In this document: positions 1-8,025 of the stretch, piece after piece
How the letters are laid out: each line of letters starts with the position of its first letter
Numbering within the stretch: position 1 is the stretch's first letter
Assembly (NCBI GenBank): GCA_945872285.1
Contig: CAMBZR010000029.1
Location: 1-36,789 of the forward strand
Source of the DNA: Bordetella parapertussis
GTDB lineage: Bacteria > Pseudomonadota > Gammaproteobacteria > Burkholderiales > Burkholderiaceae_B
DNA length: 36,789 bases
Direction of reading: 5' to 3'
Notes under the pieces: generated by a model
What the model was told of the DNA's origin: nothing
Database searches by the model: none
What the model saw: the letters and a program-made list of their open reading frames with translations, nothing else
Made by a program: the position numbers and the translations under genes

Positions 1-462
1 ATGGTGGATGTGGCCGGTTTTCAGATTGGTATCGAGGCTGAACAAGATGGCGTGATGCGTGCAGGTGTGCGCGCGCTGACGGCAGTCTCGCAATCGACCG
101 TGCCGTGGTGCTCAGTGATTATGCGACGTGCGTTTGGCGTGGCGGCTGCTGGCCATCAAGCCCCAGGGCGTTTTAATTTTCGGTATGCCTGGCCTTCGGC
201 GCAGTGGGGTTCACTACCCATCGAGGGCGGCCTCGAAGTGGCTTATCGTGCCGAGATCGAAGCTGCGGCCGACCCCAAAGCCAAACACGTCGAAATCGAG
301 GCTCGCGTGCGAGCCTTGACCTCACCGATGCGCAGTGCCGAGGCGTTTGTGATCGAAGATATCATCGACCCCGCCGAAACACGCGCCGCGTTGGTCGAGT
401 TCGCAACGCTCGCAGCACCCTTACGTCAAGCGGGGGTACGAACGGTGACCTACCGGCCGTAG
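1..462 (+). CDS. Acyl-CoA carboxylase, carboxyltransferase subunit (3' end only)
   Basis: This is the C-terminal 153 residues of a biotin-dependent carboxyltransferase (AccD/PccB/MccB superfamily), which moves carboxyl from carboxybiotin to an acyl-CoA. The visible part carries crotonase-fold features: a segment around residues 62-76 with WPSAQWGSLPIEGG and the family-typical tail in which R/S-rich segments precede EDIIDPAETR near residues 119-127. The window opens on an ATG by chance; family members are about 500 residues or longer, so the true start lies upstream. The substrate (acetyl-, propionyl-, methylcrotonyl- or geranyl-CoA) cannot be told from this end. The gene is followed after about 100 bp by an SCP2-like gene and a hydrolase gene, so a role in acyl-CoA or lipid breakdown is plausible but inferred. 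Confidence 0.8.
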   Translation: MVDVAGFQIGIEAEQDGVMRAGVRALTAVSQSTVPWCSVIMRRAFGVAAAGHQAPGRFNFRYAWPSAQWGSLPIEGGLEVAYRAEIEAAADPKAKHVEIEARVRALTSPMRSAEAFVIEDIIDPAETRAALVEFATLAAPLRQAGVRTVTYRP

Positions 463-565
463 TGGGTTAAGCTCGCGATTGGATGCTGTACGGTATAAAA
501 AATCATAATCTGAAAGTCAGTGCCCAATCGTAAACAAATAATATGAACAACTAAAGAGCTCGGTC

Positions 566-949
566 ATGATAGATATTTTATGGCGTGAAACGTTGATGCT
601 CAAAGTCAATGCCGATGAGAGACTAGTGTGGCGAGGCCGTCACCTTTCGACCTCCTTTTTGCTGCAAGTCGATCAGGTCGACTATGTGATTCAGATCTTG
701 GCCGGACGTATTGCGAATGTGAAAAAAGGCCCCTTCCCAATAGCGGATTGGGTCTTTGCCCTGCGGGCAAGCGAGGCTGCTTGGCTCGAGTTCTTAAAGC
801 CCTTACCCAAGCCTGGCTTCCATGACGTGATGGCGATGCTGAAACTGAAGCAGCTAAAAATGGAAGGTGATTTATATCCCTTGATGTCGCATTTGCTGTA
901 TTTCAAAGACGTATTGGCTAGCGTACGTAGTTGTGAGGTGGCAGCATGA
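566..949 (+). CDS. Small SCP2-like (sterol carrier) protein
   Basis: A 127-residue soluble protein without signal peptide or membrane segment. It resembles the SCP2 sterol-carrier fold: a hydrophobic-strand N-terminal half (FLLQVDQVDYVIQILAGRI, about residues 31-49), then a segment in which ALRASEAAWLEFLKPLPKP is followed by a helix and EGDLYPL near residues 100-106, a pattern typical of SCP2 domains that bind lipid or acyl-CoA ligands. I infer lipid binding; there are no catalytic residues to check. An AAAGAG Shine-Dalgarno lies just upstream of the ATG at 566. The stop codon overlaps the next start as ATGA (946-949), so it is translationally coupled to the alpha/beta hydrolase, suggesting the two act together. 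Confidence 0.65.
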   Translation: MIDILWRETLMLKVNADERLVWRGRHLSTSFLLQVDQVDYVIQILAGRIANVKKGPFPIADWVFALRASEAAWLEFLKPLPKPGFHDVMAMLKLKQLKMEGDLYPLMSHLLYFKDVLASVRSCEVAA

Positions 950-1815
950 GCAAAGCGGTTTGGATCGAACCGATTGTGGGTCGCTACATGCACTTGACCT
1001 TAAACGGGCAAGAGCATCGCGTCTACTTTGAAGAGGCCGGCACGGGTGTGCCTTTGCTCTGTTTGCATACGGCCGGCGCCGATACGCGCCAGTATCGCGC
1101 CTTGATGAACGACACCGAGTTGCTCAAACAATTTAGAGTCATTGCCTTTGACTTGCCCTGGCATGGCAAGTCTTCGCCGCCCGAGGGTTGGCAAAACAGC
1201 ACGTATCGGTTGTCGTCACAAGATTACACGCAAGCGATTCTGGCGGTTGTCGACGCGCTGCAGCTCGCTCGGCCATTGGTGATGGGCTGTTCGATTGGCG
1301 GTCGAATCGTGCTTCACCTTGCGCTCGAACACCCCGAACGGTTTGGCGGGGCGATTGGTTTGCAGTCCGGCGCGCACGTTGAGCCTTATTACGACCTAGA
1401 GTGGCTACACCGTTCAGACGTGCATGGCGGTGAAATTGCCGCAGGAATTGTTTCGGGCTTGATCGGCCCGCTAAGCCCCACGCAACATAAGTGGGAAACC
1501 CTGTGGCATTACATGCAAGGTGGTCCTGGCGTTTTCAAAGGCGATTTATTTTTCTATAACGCCGATGGCGATATTCGTGACCGGGTTAAACAGATCGATA
1601 CAAAAAAATGTCCGCTATGGTTGTTGACGGGTGAATATGATTATTCGTGTACCCCAGAGGATACGGCCTTTTTAGGCAAGACCATTGAGGGTGTCAATTG
1701 GCAAATTATGAAGGGGATGGGGCATTTTCCGATGAGTGAAGATCCTGCAAAGTTTCTGACTTACCTCAAACCAGTCTTGCAGCAGGCTGCGCGCGCACGC
1801 GGCACAACGCCATAA
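946..1815 (+). CDS. Alpha/beta hydrolase
   Basis: A 289-residue cytoplasmic alpha/beta-hydrolase. The nucleophile elbow GCSIGG puts the catalytic serine at residue 116. The likely acid is Asp232 in LTGEYDYSC and the histidine His260 in KGMGHFPMSED, giving a complete triad in the right order. The segment HTAGADTRQYRALM (residues 41-54) supplies the oxyanion-hole region and FDLPWHGKS (69-77) is the usual strand-4 turn. The substrate is unknown; an ester, lactone or C-C hydrolase is possible. Its start overlaps the SCP2-like gene by four bases, so the carrier may present a lipid or acyl-CoA substrate to the enzyme; that link is inference. Confidence 0.85.
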   Translation: MSKAVWIEPIVGRYMHLTLNGQEHRVYFEEAGTGVPLLCLHTAGADTRQYRALMNDTELLKQFRVIAFDLPWHGKSSPPEGWQNSTYRLSSQDYTQAILAVVDALQLARPLVMGCSIGGRIVLHLALEHPERFGGAIGLQSGAHVEPYYDLEWLHRSDVHGGEIAAGIVSGLIGPLSPTQHKWETLWHYMQGGPGVFKGDLFFYNADGDIRDRVKQIDTKKCPLWLLTGEYDYSCTPEDTAFLGKTIEGVNWQIMKGMGHFPMSEDPAKFLTYLKPVLQQAARARGTTP

Positions 1816-1909
1816 CGGCCTGATGCTGTTCGTGCTTTGGCGACTAAAGGTTCTTGCTCTGCCAGGCCAAGACTGAGGCGCATTACCCCCTTTGAGTGGT
1901 TAAGAAAGA

Positions 1910-1934
1910 CTGATTGCCCGGTAGGGGTAATCAG
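1910..1934 (+). other. Strong hairpin downstream of the hydrolase gene
   Basis: CTGATTGCCC (1910-1919) pairs with GGGTAATCAG (1925-1934) around a five-base loop GGTAG, a ten-pair stem with one G-U pair. A second inverted repeat, ATTACCCC (1882-1889) with GGGGTAAT (1924-1931), competes for the same right arm. No T-run follows, so this is not a standard intrinsic terminator. It may be an RNA 3' end stabiliser or an operator for the glycosyltransferase gene. Confidence 0.45.
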
Positions 1935-1950
1935 CATACCAACGGATCCC

Positions 1951-1974
1951 GACTGCCCTACAATCGGCGCAGTC
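1951..1974 (+). promoter_or_regulatory. Candidate -10 box inside an inverted repeat, upstream of the glycosyltransferase gene
   Basis: TACAAT at 1959-1964 fits a sigma-70 -10 box and would give a leader of about 20 nt before the ATG at 1993. It sits between the inverted arms GACTGC (1951-1956) and GCAGTC (1969-1974), the layout of a repressor site over a promoter. No good -35 hexamer is present at the usual distance, so this is weak. Confidence 0.3.
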
Positions 1975-1992
1975 CTTTAATTTCCGGTTTTC

Positions 1993-3561
1993 ATGAAAAA
2001 TTTATTGAATCGGCTGTGGATCGCAGCTTTGCAACCACAAGCCACCCGCTGGCTTGTCTTAGGCACCGGCTTTTGGCTGGGTTGCCTGTCGTGGGTCAGG
2101 CATTTACATCTGCCCGACGAGGGGCGTTACGTGGGTGTGGCCTGGGATATGGCGCGCGCTGACAGCTTTTTAGTGCCGTTGATGAACGGGCTGCCTTATT
2201 TTCATAAACCGCCCCTGTTTTATTGGCTAACCGATTTGTCGGTGCTGGTGTTTGGGGCGCATGAATGGTCGGTGCGTATTCCCTCTTGGTTGGCTGCCTG
2301 GTCAAGCGCAATCGCTTTGTATTTTTTTATGCGAAAGCACCGTGGCCACAAGTCGGCGACGCTGAGTTTAATCATCTTGTGCACGCTTCCTCTGTTTTAT
2401 GGTGGTGCGCAATATGCCAATCTCGATATGTTGGTGGCGGGTCTGATCACACTCACAATTCTGGCTGGTGCCGAAGCGGTTTTGCGCAGCGAACAAGGGC
2501 AGACTTATCGCTGGTTCTCAGTCGCGGCAGCGGTGTTTGCGGGCTTTGCTATTTTGGCCAAAGGCTTGATCGGGCTGGCCCTGCCGGGTGGGGTGCTGTT
2601 CTTTTGGCTGTTGTTCTCAAAGCGCTGGCGCAAGCTTGGTGTGTTGCTTTGGCCGCCGGCCATTCTGGCCTTTATTGCCGTAACCTTGCCGTGGTTTTGG
2701 GCCATGCAGGCGAAGTTTCCTGAGTTTTTTAATTACTTTTTTATCCATCAGCAATACGAACGCTTCGTTAGCCAAAGCTTTAATAACCCTCAACCGCTCT
2801 GGTTTTATTTGCCCGTGCTGTTTGGGATGACCCTACCTTGGTCGCTTGGTTTGCTGGTCGCGTTTAACCGTCGGTTTTGGCAACATACGGTGCAATCGCT
2901 TGGCCTGTTGATGCTAGTTTGGGTGCTACTTATTTGTATCTTTTTCTCGATACCGGCTTCTAAGCTAATCGGCTATATTTTGCCGGCGCTGCCGCCTCTG
3001 GCGGTGCTAAGTGCCGAGGCGTTACTTTTGGCCTTGCAGGGGCGCTGGGCTTCGCATATTCCTCGCACGATCGCCACATATTTTGTGATTTCAAGCGTGA
3101 CTTGCGTGGTCGGGATGGGCGTGTTTCGTTTTATTCAAACGGATACCGCCTACAAAATGGGCGCCCAGATCGCAGCACACAAACAACCAACCGATGTCTT
3201 TGTGTACGTGCGAAGCTATCCCTTTGACCTCGCGTTTTATGCCGGTGCAACACAACCTGCCTGGGTAGTCGAACACTGGGAAACTTTGATCAAACGCGAT
3301 AACTGGCGCAACGAACTCGCCGACGCTGCACAATTTAACCCTCAACTAGGCCGCGAGACCCTCATTGACTTTAAAGAGTTCGTGCGCCGTTTGTGCGCGA
3401 GCGAGCAAAAAGTCTTTTGGCTGCGCGGCGACGAGTGGGTGGTTGCACACTTACCCTTCTTGCAGCAGATCTCTCCCTTCTTTGTGCAACCCGATGGTGG
3501 TCGCGTCTGGAAACTTGAAACAGATGCTGCGTTTAAGGCTAAGCTTTGTCTGACCAACTAA
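1993..3561 (+). CDS. ArnT/PMT-family membrane glycosyltransferase
   Basis: A 522-residue inner-membrane protein with about ten or more hydrophobic segments and the GT-C fold of ArnT and protein mannosyltransferases. The first periplasmic loop holds LPDEGRY (residues 40-46, with catalytic-type Asp42-Glu43), followed by GLPYFHKPPLFYW (66-78), the signature seen in the ArnT-like group. Such enzymes move a sugar from an undecaprenyl-phosphate carrier to lipid A, a protein or another glycan on the periplasmic face. No arnBCADEF genes accompany it, so a 4-amino-arabinose role is not supported and the acceptor is unknown. It stands alone between the hydrolase and the dehydratase genes. Confidence 0.85.
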   Translation: MKNLLNRLWIAALQPQATRWLVLGTGFWLGCLSWVRHLHLPDEGRYVGVAWDMARADSFLVPLMNGLPYFHKPPLFYWLTDLSVLVFGAHEWSVRIPSWLAAWSSAIALYFFMRKHRGHKSATLSLIILCTLPLFYGGAQYANLDMLVAGLITLTILAGAEAVLRSEQGQTYRWFSVAAAVFAGFAILAKGLIGLALPGGVLFFWLLFSKRWRKLGVLLWPPAILAFIAVTLPWFWAMQAKFPEFFNYFFIHQQYERFVSQSFNNPQPLWFYLPVLFGMTLPWSLGLLVAFNRRFWQHTVQSLGLLMLVWVLLICIFFSIPASKLIGYILPALPPLAVLSAEALLLALQGRWASHIPRTIATYFVISSVTCVVGMGVFRFIQTDTAYKMGAQIAAHKQPTDVFVYVRSYPFDLAFYAGATQPAWVVEHWETLIKRDNWRNELADAAQFNPQLGRETLIDFKEFVRRLCASEQKVFWLRGDEWVVAHLPFLQQISPFFVQPDGGRVWKLETDAAFKAKLCLTN

Positions 3562-3639
3562 AATAACGAGCGAGTTGCCCAGGTATCTCAGTCACTAGGC
3601 AGCCAAGCAACCAAGCAGCTTTATCCCGGAGACCCGCGC

Positions 3640-5394
3640 ATGACCACTGAAGTCAAAAATCCAAAAATCAAAACTCCCGAGTCGTTGCGCAGTGCACGCT
3701 GGTTTGCCCCCGATGATTTGCGCTCGTTTGGCCATCGTTCGCGCGCCATGCAAATGGGCTATGGCCCCGAAGACTGGGCCGGTAAACCAGTCGTTGGCAT
3801 TATTAATACTTGGTCTGATATCAATCCTTGCCACAGTCATTTTAAGCAGCGTGTGGAAGACGTGAAGCGCGGTGTGTTGCAAGCGGGTGGGTTTCCGCTT
3901 GAGTTGCCGGCGCAGTCGCTGGCCGAACAATACGTCAAGCCCACCACCATGCTGTATCGCAACCTGCTGGCGATGGATGTCGAAGAGTTGTTGCGCTGTC
4001 ATCCGATCGATGGTGCAGTGCTGATGGGCGGGTGTGACAAGACGACCCCCGCGCTGCTGATGGGTGCCACCAGCGCCGGGCTGCCAATGATTTATGTGCC
4101 CGCGGGCCCCATGTTGCGCGGCAACTGGCAGGGCAAAACGCTGGGCTCTGGCTCTGACGCTTGGAAGTTTTGGGACGATCGCCGTGCCGGCCTGATTAAT
4201 CAAACTCAGTGGCTTGAGATCGAAGGCGGTATTGCGCGTAGCCACGGCACGTGTATGACCATGGGGACGGCCAGCACCATGACCGCCATTGCCGAGGCCC
4301 TTGGCATGACGCTGCCTGGATTCTCGTCTGTCCCAGCGCCCGATTCAAACCATATGCGTATGAGCGCCGAGTCGGGGCGTCGCATTGTCGACATGATCTG
4401 GGAAGACCTGACGCCAAACAAAATTCAAACCCACGCCGCCTTTGAAAATGCGATCGCGGTTGCGATGGCGATGGGCTGCTCGACTAACGCCATCATTCAC
4501 GTGATTGCGCAAGCCAAGCGCGCAGGGTGTGACATCAGCCTCGATGATTTTGATCGCTTTAGCCGGATCGTGCCGGTGATCGCCAACGTTCGCCCCAGCG
4601 GCGAGCAATATCTGATGGAAGACTTCTTCTACGCGGGTGGTTTACCAGGCCTGATGACGCGTATCACCCAGCATCTGCACCTTGATGTATTGACCGTCAC
4701 TGGCAAGACCCTTGGTGAAAATATTGCGGGGGCAGGCGTGTATAACGACGACGTGATTCGCCCAGTCGATAATCCTATTTATGCCGAAGGCGCGCTGGCC
4801 GTGCTCAAAGGTAACCTGGCCCCTGATGGTTGCGTGATTAAGCCTAGCGCTTGTCCCGCGCATTTGCATCGTCATACAGGCCCTGCTTTGGTGTTTGACG
4901 ACTACCCCTCGATGAAGGCTGTGATCGACAGCGACGATCTTGAGGTGACTGCTGACCATGTGTTGATTTTGCGTAATGCCGGCCCACAAGGTGGGCCTGG
5001 CATGCCTGAGTGGGGTATGTTGCCAATGCCTAAAAAGCTGCTTAAACAAGGTGTACGCGATATGTTGCGCATGTCAGACGCGCGCATGAGTGGCACCAGT
5101 TATGGCGCCTGCGTGTTGCATATTTCGCCCGAGTCGTATGTGGGTGGTCCGTTAGCGCTAGTTAAAAATGGCGACATGATTTCTGTTGATGTGCCGGCCC
5201 GCACGATTAATCTCGAGATTTCTGACGCAGAGATGGCAGCGCGTAAAGCGGCCTGGAAAGCCCCAGAGCCTCGCTACGAGCGCGGCTATGGCTGGATGTT
5301 CTCTAAGCACATTGAACAGGCCAATGAAGGCTGTGATTTTGATTTCTTGCGAACCGATTTTGGTGCGCCCGTTTCTGAACCTGATATTTATTGA
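3640..5394 (+). CDS. IlvD/Edd-family sugar-acid dehydratase (L-arabinonate dehydratase-like)
   Basis: A 584-residue dehydratase. The three cysteines expected for the iron-sulfur cluster are present: Cys64 in NPCHSHF, Cys132 in GGCDKTTPALLM and Cys205 in GTCMTMGTA. The length and the N-terminal RSARWFAPDDLRSFGHRSR segment match the sugar-acid branch (L-arabinonate or D-xylonate dehydratase) better than valine-pathway IlvD. These enzymes remove water from an aldonic acid to give a 2-keto-3-deoxy sugar acid. A GGAG ribosome site precedes the ATG. The RraA-like aldolase gene follows after 12 bp, which supports a catabolic dehydration then aldol-cleavage pair. The exact substrate is not readable from sequence. 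Confidence 0.88.
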   Translation: MTTEVKNPKIKTPESLRSARWFAPDDLRSFGHRSRAMQMGYGPEDWAGKPVVGIINTWSDINPCHSHFKQRVEDVKRGVLQAGGFPLELPAQSLAEQYVKPTTMLYRNLLAMDVEELLRCHPIDGAVLMGGCDKTTPALLMGATSAGLPMIYVPAGPMLRGNWQGKTLGSGSDAWKFWDDRRAGLINQTQWLEIEGGIARSHGTCMTMGTASTMTAIAEALGMTLPGFSSVPAPDSNHMRMSAESGRRIVDMIWEDLTPNKIQTHAAFENAIAVAMAMGCSTNAIIHVIAQAKRAGCDISLDDFDRFSRIVPVIANVRPSGEQYLMEDFFYAGGLPGLMTRITQHLHLDVLTVTGKTLGENIAGAGVYNDDVIRPVDNPIYAEGALAVLKGNLAPDGCVIKPSACPAHLHRHTGPALVFDDYPSMKAVIDSDDLEVTADHVLILRNAGPQGGPGMPEWGMLPMPKKLLKQGVRDMLRMSDARMSGTSYGACVLHISPESYVGGPLALVKNGDMISVDVPARTINLEISDAEMAARKAAWKAPEPRYERGYGWMFSKHIEQANEGCDFDFLRTDFGAPVSEPDIY

Positions 5395-5406
5395 TAGAGA
5401 TCTTCA

Positions 5407-6126
5407 ATGAGCACACTTAAAAAAGAAACTCGCGAAAAACTGCTTGGTATCAGCACGGCCACGCTGGCAACCTGCCTCTTTAAGCGTGGCTTGCGTAATC
5501 AGTTTATTCAGGGCGTTCAGCGTTTATCAAAGTCCACTAAAAATATGGTGGGCGAGGCCTTTACGCTGCGCTATATCCCAGCGCGTGAAGATCTCAACAC
5601 CATGGAAGTCTTCAAAGATCGCAGTCACCCGCAACGTAAAGGCATTAACGAATGCCCCGAAGGTGCTGTGTTTGTGATCGATAGCCGCAAAGACGCACGC
5701 GCGGCTTCGGCAGGTGGTATTTTGGTTGGGCGGTTGATGGCCCGTGGGGTGGCCGGCGTTGTGACTGATGGCGGTTTTCGTGACTCGGCTGAAATCGCTG
5801 AACTTGGTATCCCCGCCTATCACCAGCGGCCGTCGGCACCCACCAATCTGACCTTGCATCACGCGATCGACGTGAATATACCCATCGCGTGCGGCGATGC
5901 GCCCGTGTTTCCGGGCGATGTGATGGTTGGCGATGCGGATGGCGTGATCGTATTGCCGGCGCACCTGGCAGACGAGTTGGCTGCAGAAGCGTTTGAAATG
6001 ACGATTTTTGAAGACTTTGCAACCGAAGAGGTCAGAGGCGGGCGTTCGATTATGGGCTTGTATCCCAGTACCGACCCGCAAACGACGGTTGATTTTCAGG
6101 CTTGGCGCAAAAAGATGGGCCGTTGA
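5407..6126 (+). CDS. RraA-like aldolase (HMG/CHA aldolase family)
   Basis: A 239-residue protein of the RraA / 4-hydroxy-4-methyl-2-oxoglutarate aldolase family. The diagnostic G-x20-R-D motif is complete: Gly104, then Arg125 and Asp126 in GGFRDS; the aspartate holds the divalent metal and the arginine binds the pyruvate part. Family members lacking these act only as RNase E inhibitors, so this copy should be an active class II pyruvate aldolase or oxaloacetate decarboxylase. Many databases would call it 'ribonuclease activity regulator' or 'dimethylmenaquinone methyltransferase', both misleading here. Coupling to the dehydratase suggests that it cleaves or decarboxylates a 2-keto-3-deoxy sugar acid or a derivative; that is inference. 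Confidence 0.85.
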   Translation: MSTLKKETREKLLGISTATLATCLFKRGLRNQFIQGVQRLSKSTKNMVGEAFTLRYIPAREDLNTMEVFKDRSHPQRKGINECPEGAVFVIDSRKDARAASAGGILVGRLMARGVAGVVTDGGFRDSAEIAELGIPAYHQRPSAPTNLTLHHAIDVNIPIACGDAPVFPGDVMVGDADGVIVLPAHLADELAAEAFEMTIFEDFATEEVRGGRSIMGLYPSTDPQTTVDFQAWRKKMGR

Positions 6127-6202
6127 ACAGCTTGCTGGGTTTGCCCGATGCTCGGCCCCGGGTCATGGGGTGGAGCTTAAGGCTGACAAAAATAGGGGGT
6201 GG

Positions 6203-6279
6203 TGGGGTGAACGACGGGGCTCGAACCCGCGACAACCAGAATCACAATCTGGGACTCTACCAACTGAGCTACGTCCACC
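6203..6279 (-). tRNA. tRNA-His(GTG)
   Basis: The minus strand folds as a complete cloverleaf. The anticodon GTG lies in CAGATTGTGATTCTG, and the T-arm reads CGCGGGTTCGAGCCCCG. The extra 5' base G-1 (6279) pairs with discriminator C73 (6206), the hallmark of histidine tRNA. The 3' CCA is encoded (6205-6203), and a second chance CCA follows it. The gene is convergent with the aldolase gene and divergent from the cardiolipin synthase gene. Confidence 0.97.
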
Positions 6280-6290
6280 ACAAAGTGAGG

Positions 6291-6296
6291 ATTTTA
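6291..6296 (-). promoter_or_regulatory. Candidate -10 box for tRNA-His
   Basis: TAAAAT on the minus strand ends 11 bp before the tRNA 5' end, a normal distance for a tRNA promoter. The -35 region is weak. The tRNA-Arg gene in this window has the same TAAAATC hexamer context. Confidence 0.35.
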
Positions 6297-6358
6297 GCAT
6301 GTTTGTGCTCAGTTTGCCCTCTCTTAGCAGTTCCACGCGTGAACGGTAGGCCCTTGAA

Positions 6359-7816
6359 ATGACTGCATTGCACGCGCTTCTTAGCGAGTACTGGCCTCAC
6401 ATCTTGTTTGCTGTCTCAGGGGTAGCAGGTACCGCAGCCGCCGTGCACGCAGCCATGACCAAACAAGATGTGCGTGCCGCGATTGCCTGGGTGGGCGTGG
6501 CCTTGTTTTCGCCTATTTTTGGGGCGTTGCTTTACCTGGTCGCTGGCATCAACCGTGTTCGTAAGCAGCGCATCACGCAGCCGAGGGCCGGGACGATTTA
6601 TGCGGAAGACGTGCTTGAACGGGTCTTGGTGCAAGACGTTTGCGCGACTTCAGGTGCACAATTTGCCACGCTGAAAGTTTTAGGCGATCGGGTCAGTCAC
6701 TATAAAGTCCTGAACTTTAACGCGATTCAAAAGTTGCGCGGCGGCGATGAAACCTATCCCGCGATGCTAGCAGCCATTCGGGGCGCAACGCAGTCGATTG
6801 CCCTGCAGAGCTATATTTTTGATCAGGATGTCTTGGGTATTGAAGTGGCGCAAGCGTTGATTCAAGCGCAAGCGCGTGGTGTGCACGTTCGGGTCTTGAT
6901 CGACGCGGTTGGATCAAAGTACTCGCACCCGCCCACTATCAATATGTTGACCAAAGGGGGCGTTAAAACTGCGTTGTTTATGCGCCCTATGTTTGGCTTG
7001 CGCTTGGCGTATGCCAACCTGCGTAGCCATCGAAAATTGCTCGTGGTGGATGGTGTGCACGGTTTTACGGGCGGCATGAATATTCGAGCTGGATTTTTGA
7101 CCGCCGTGGCCAAAGCAGAGGTCACACAGGACACGCATTTTGAATTGCGCGGCCCAATTGTGCATCAGTTGATCATCAGTTTTGCCCATGACTGGCAGTT
7201 CACCACACAAGAAAAACTCAAAGGTCCCGAGTGGTTTGCACCCGCCTTAGGTCAACTCGCAGAGCAAGGCATACCGATGCGCTGTGTCGCCTCGGGCCCC
7301 GACGGTACCTTGGGGAGCACGCACAACATATTATTGGGTGCGCTATCGGTCGCGCAGCATCACGTGCGTATTCAGTCACCTTATTTTTTACCCGATCTCG
7401 TCTTGATCGCAGCGTTGTCAACGGCTGCGCGCAGGGGGATTGTGGTGGATATTGTGGTGCCGGGCGCCAACAATTTGAAGCTCGTCAATGCTGCCATGAT
7501 GGCGCAGCTTGATCAGTTGATTTTGACAGGCTGCCGAATCTGGCAAGCCCAAGGTAATTTTGATCACTCTAAATTGTGTACGGTAGACGGCGGCTGGTCT
7601 TATGTTGGTTCGTCAAATATTGATCCGCGCAGCTTGCGCTTGAATTTTGAGCTTGATCTTGAGGTGTACGACCGCGGTTTTGCCGCAGGGCTTGAAAGCC
7701 AACTCGACTCTGTCATTGCACAGGCAGAGCGCATCACGATTCGTACGCTTCGACGGTTGCCGTTTTGGCTGCGGCTGCGCAACAAGGTGGCGTGGTTAGC
7801 GTCACCTTATTTGTAG
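6359..7816 (+). CDS. cls: Cardiolipin synthase (phospholipase D family)
   Basis: A 485-residue membrane-anchored enzyme that makes cardiolipin, usually from two phosphatidylglycerols. Two hydrophobic segments lie at residues about 12-32 and 42-64, followed by two phospholipase D domains. The HxK(x4)D motifs are complete: His224/Lys226/Asp231 in HRKLLVVDG and His403/Lys405/Asp410 in HSKLCTVDGG, each followed by a GG/GSxN segment (GGMN, GSSN). Length and domain order match ClsA-type enzymes. It faces away from tRNA-His across an 80-bp gap. No partner gene is evident. Confidence 0.9.
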   Translation: MTALHALLSEYWPHILFAVSGVAGTAAAVHAAMTKQDVRAAIAWVGVALFSPIFGALLYLVAGINRVRKQRITQPRAGTIYAEDVLERVLVQDVCATSGAQFATLKVLGDRVSHYKVLNFNAIQKLRGGDETYPAMLAAIRGATQSIALQSYIFDQDVLGIEVAQALIQAQARGVHVRVLIDAVGSKYSHPPTINMLTKGGVKTALFMRPMFGLRLAYANLRSHRKLLVVDGVHGFTGGMNIRAGFLTAVAKAEVTQDTHFELRGPIVHQLIISFAHDWQFTTQEKLKGPEWFAPALGQLAEQGIPMRCVASGPDGTLGSTHNILLGALSVAQHHVRIQSPYFLPDLVLIAALSTAARRGIVVDIVVPGANNLKLVNAAMMAQLDQLILTGCRIWQAQGNFDHSKLCTVDGGWSYVGSSNIDPRSLRLNFELDLEVYDRGFAAGLESQLDSVIAQAERITIRTLRRLPFWLRLRNKVAWLASPYL

Positions 7817-7892
7817 AAGTTTGCCTTGCCGCACTTCGGGTTTGCTGAACATGGTTTTCACTGAACCTAAGCGCGCAAGCATCGACGCCACT

Positions 7893-7898
7893 TATAAT
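7893..7898 (+). promoter_or_regulatory. TATAAT box in the gap before the parvulin gene
   Basis: The 209-bp gap between the cardiolipin synthase and parvulin genes contains one perfect TATAAT. A matching -35 hexamer is not visible at 16-18 bp, and the leader would be about 120 nt. Nothing else stands out in the gap. Confidence 0.2.
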
Positions 7899-8025
7899 GA
7901 GCATCGAGAATAGGGTTGCGCCTTTAATGACAAGGCTGTATCCGGTGCGGTATGTTTGAGCGTTAAGTTTAGTCAGTCGATCAATTTGTCAGTCTTTACC
8001 CTTTCAATAACATTAAGCAAACATC

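Noticed and set aside
1..3. ATG at the first base as start of the carboxyltransferase gene
   Set aside because: The protein begins inside the conserved C-terminal domain; the family is far longer.
6200..6202. Second CCA after tRNA-His
   Set aside because: The cloverleaf ends properly at 6203; the extra triplet is a chance repeat.
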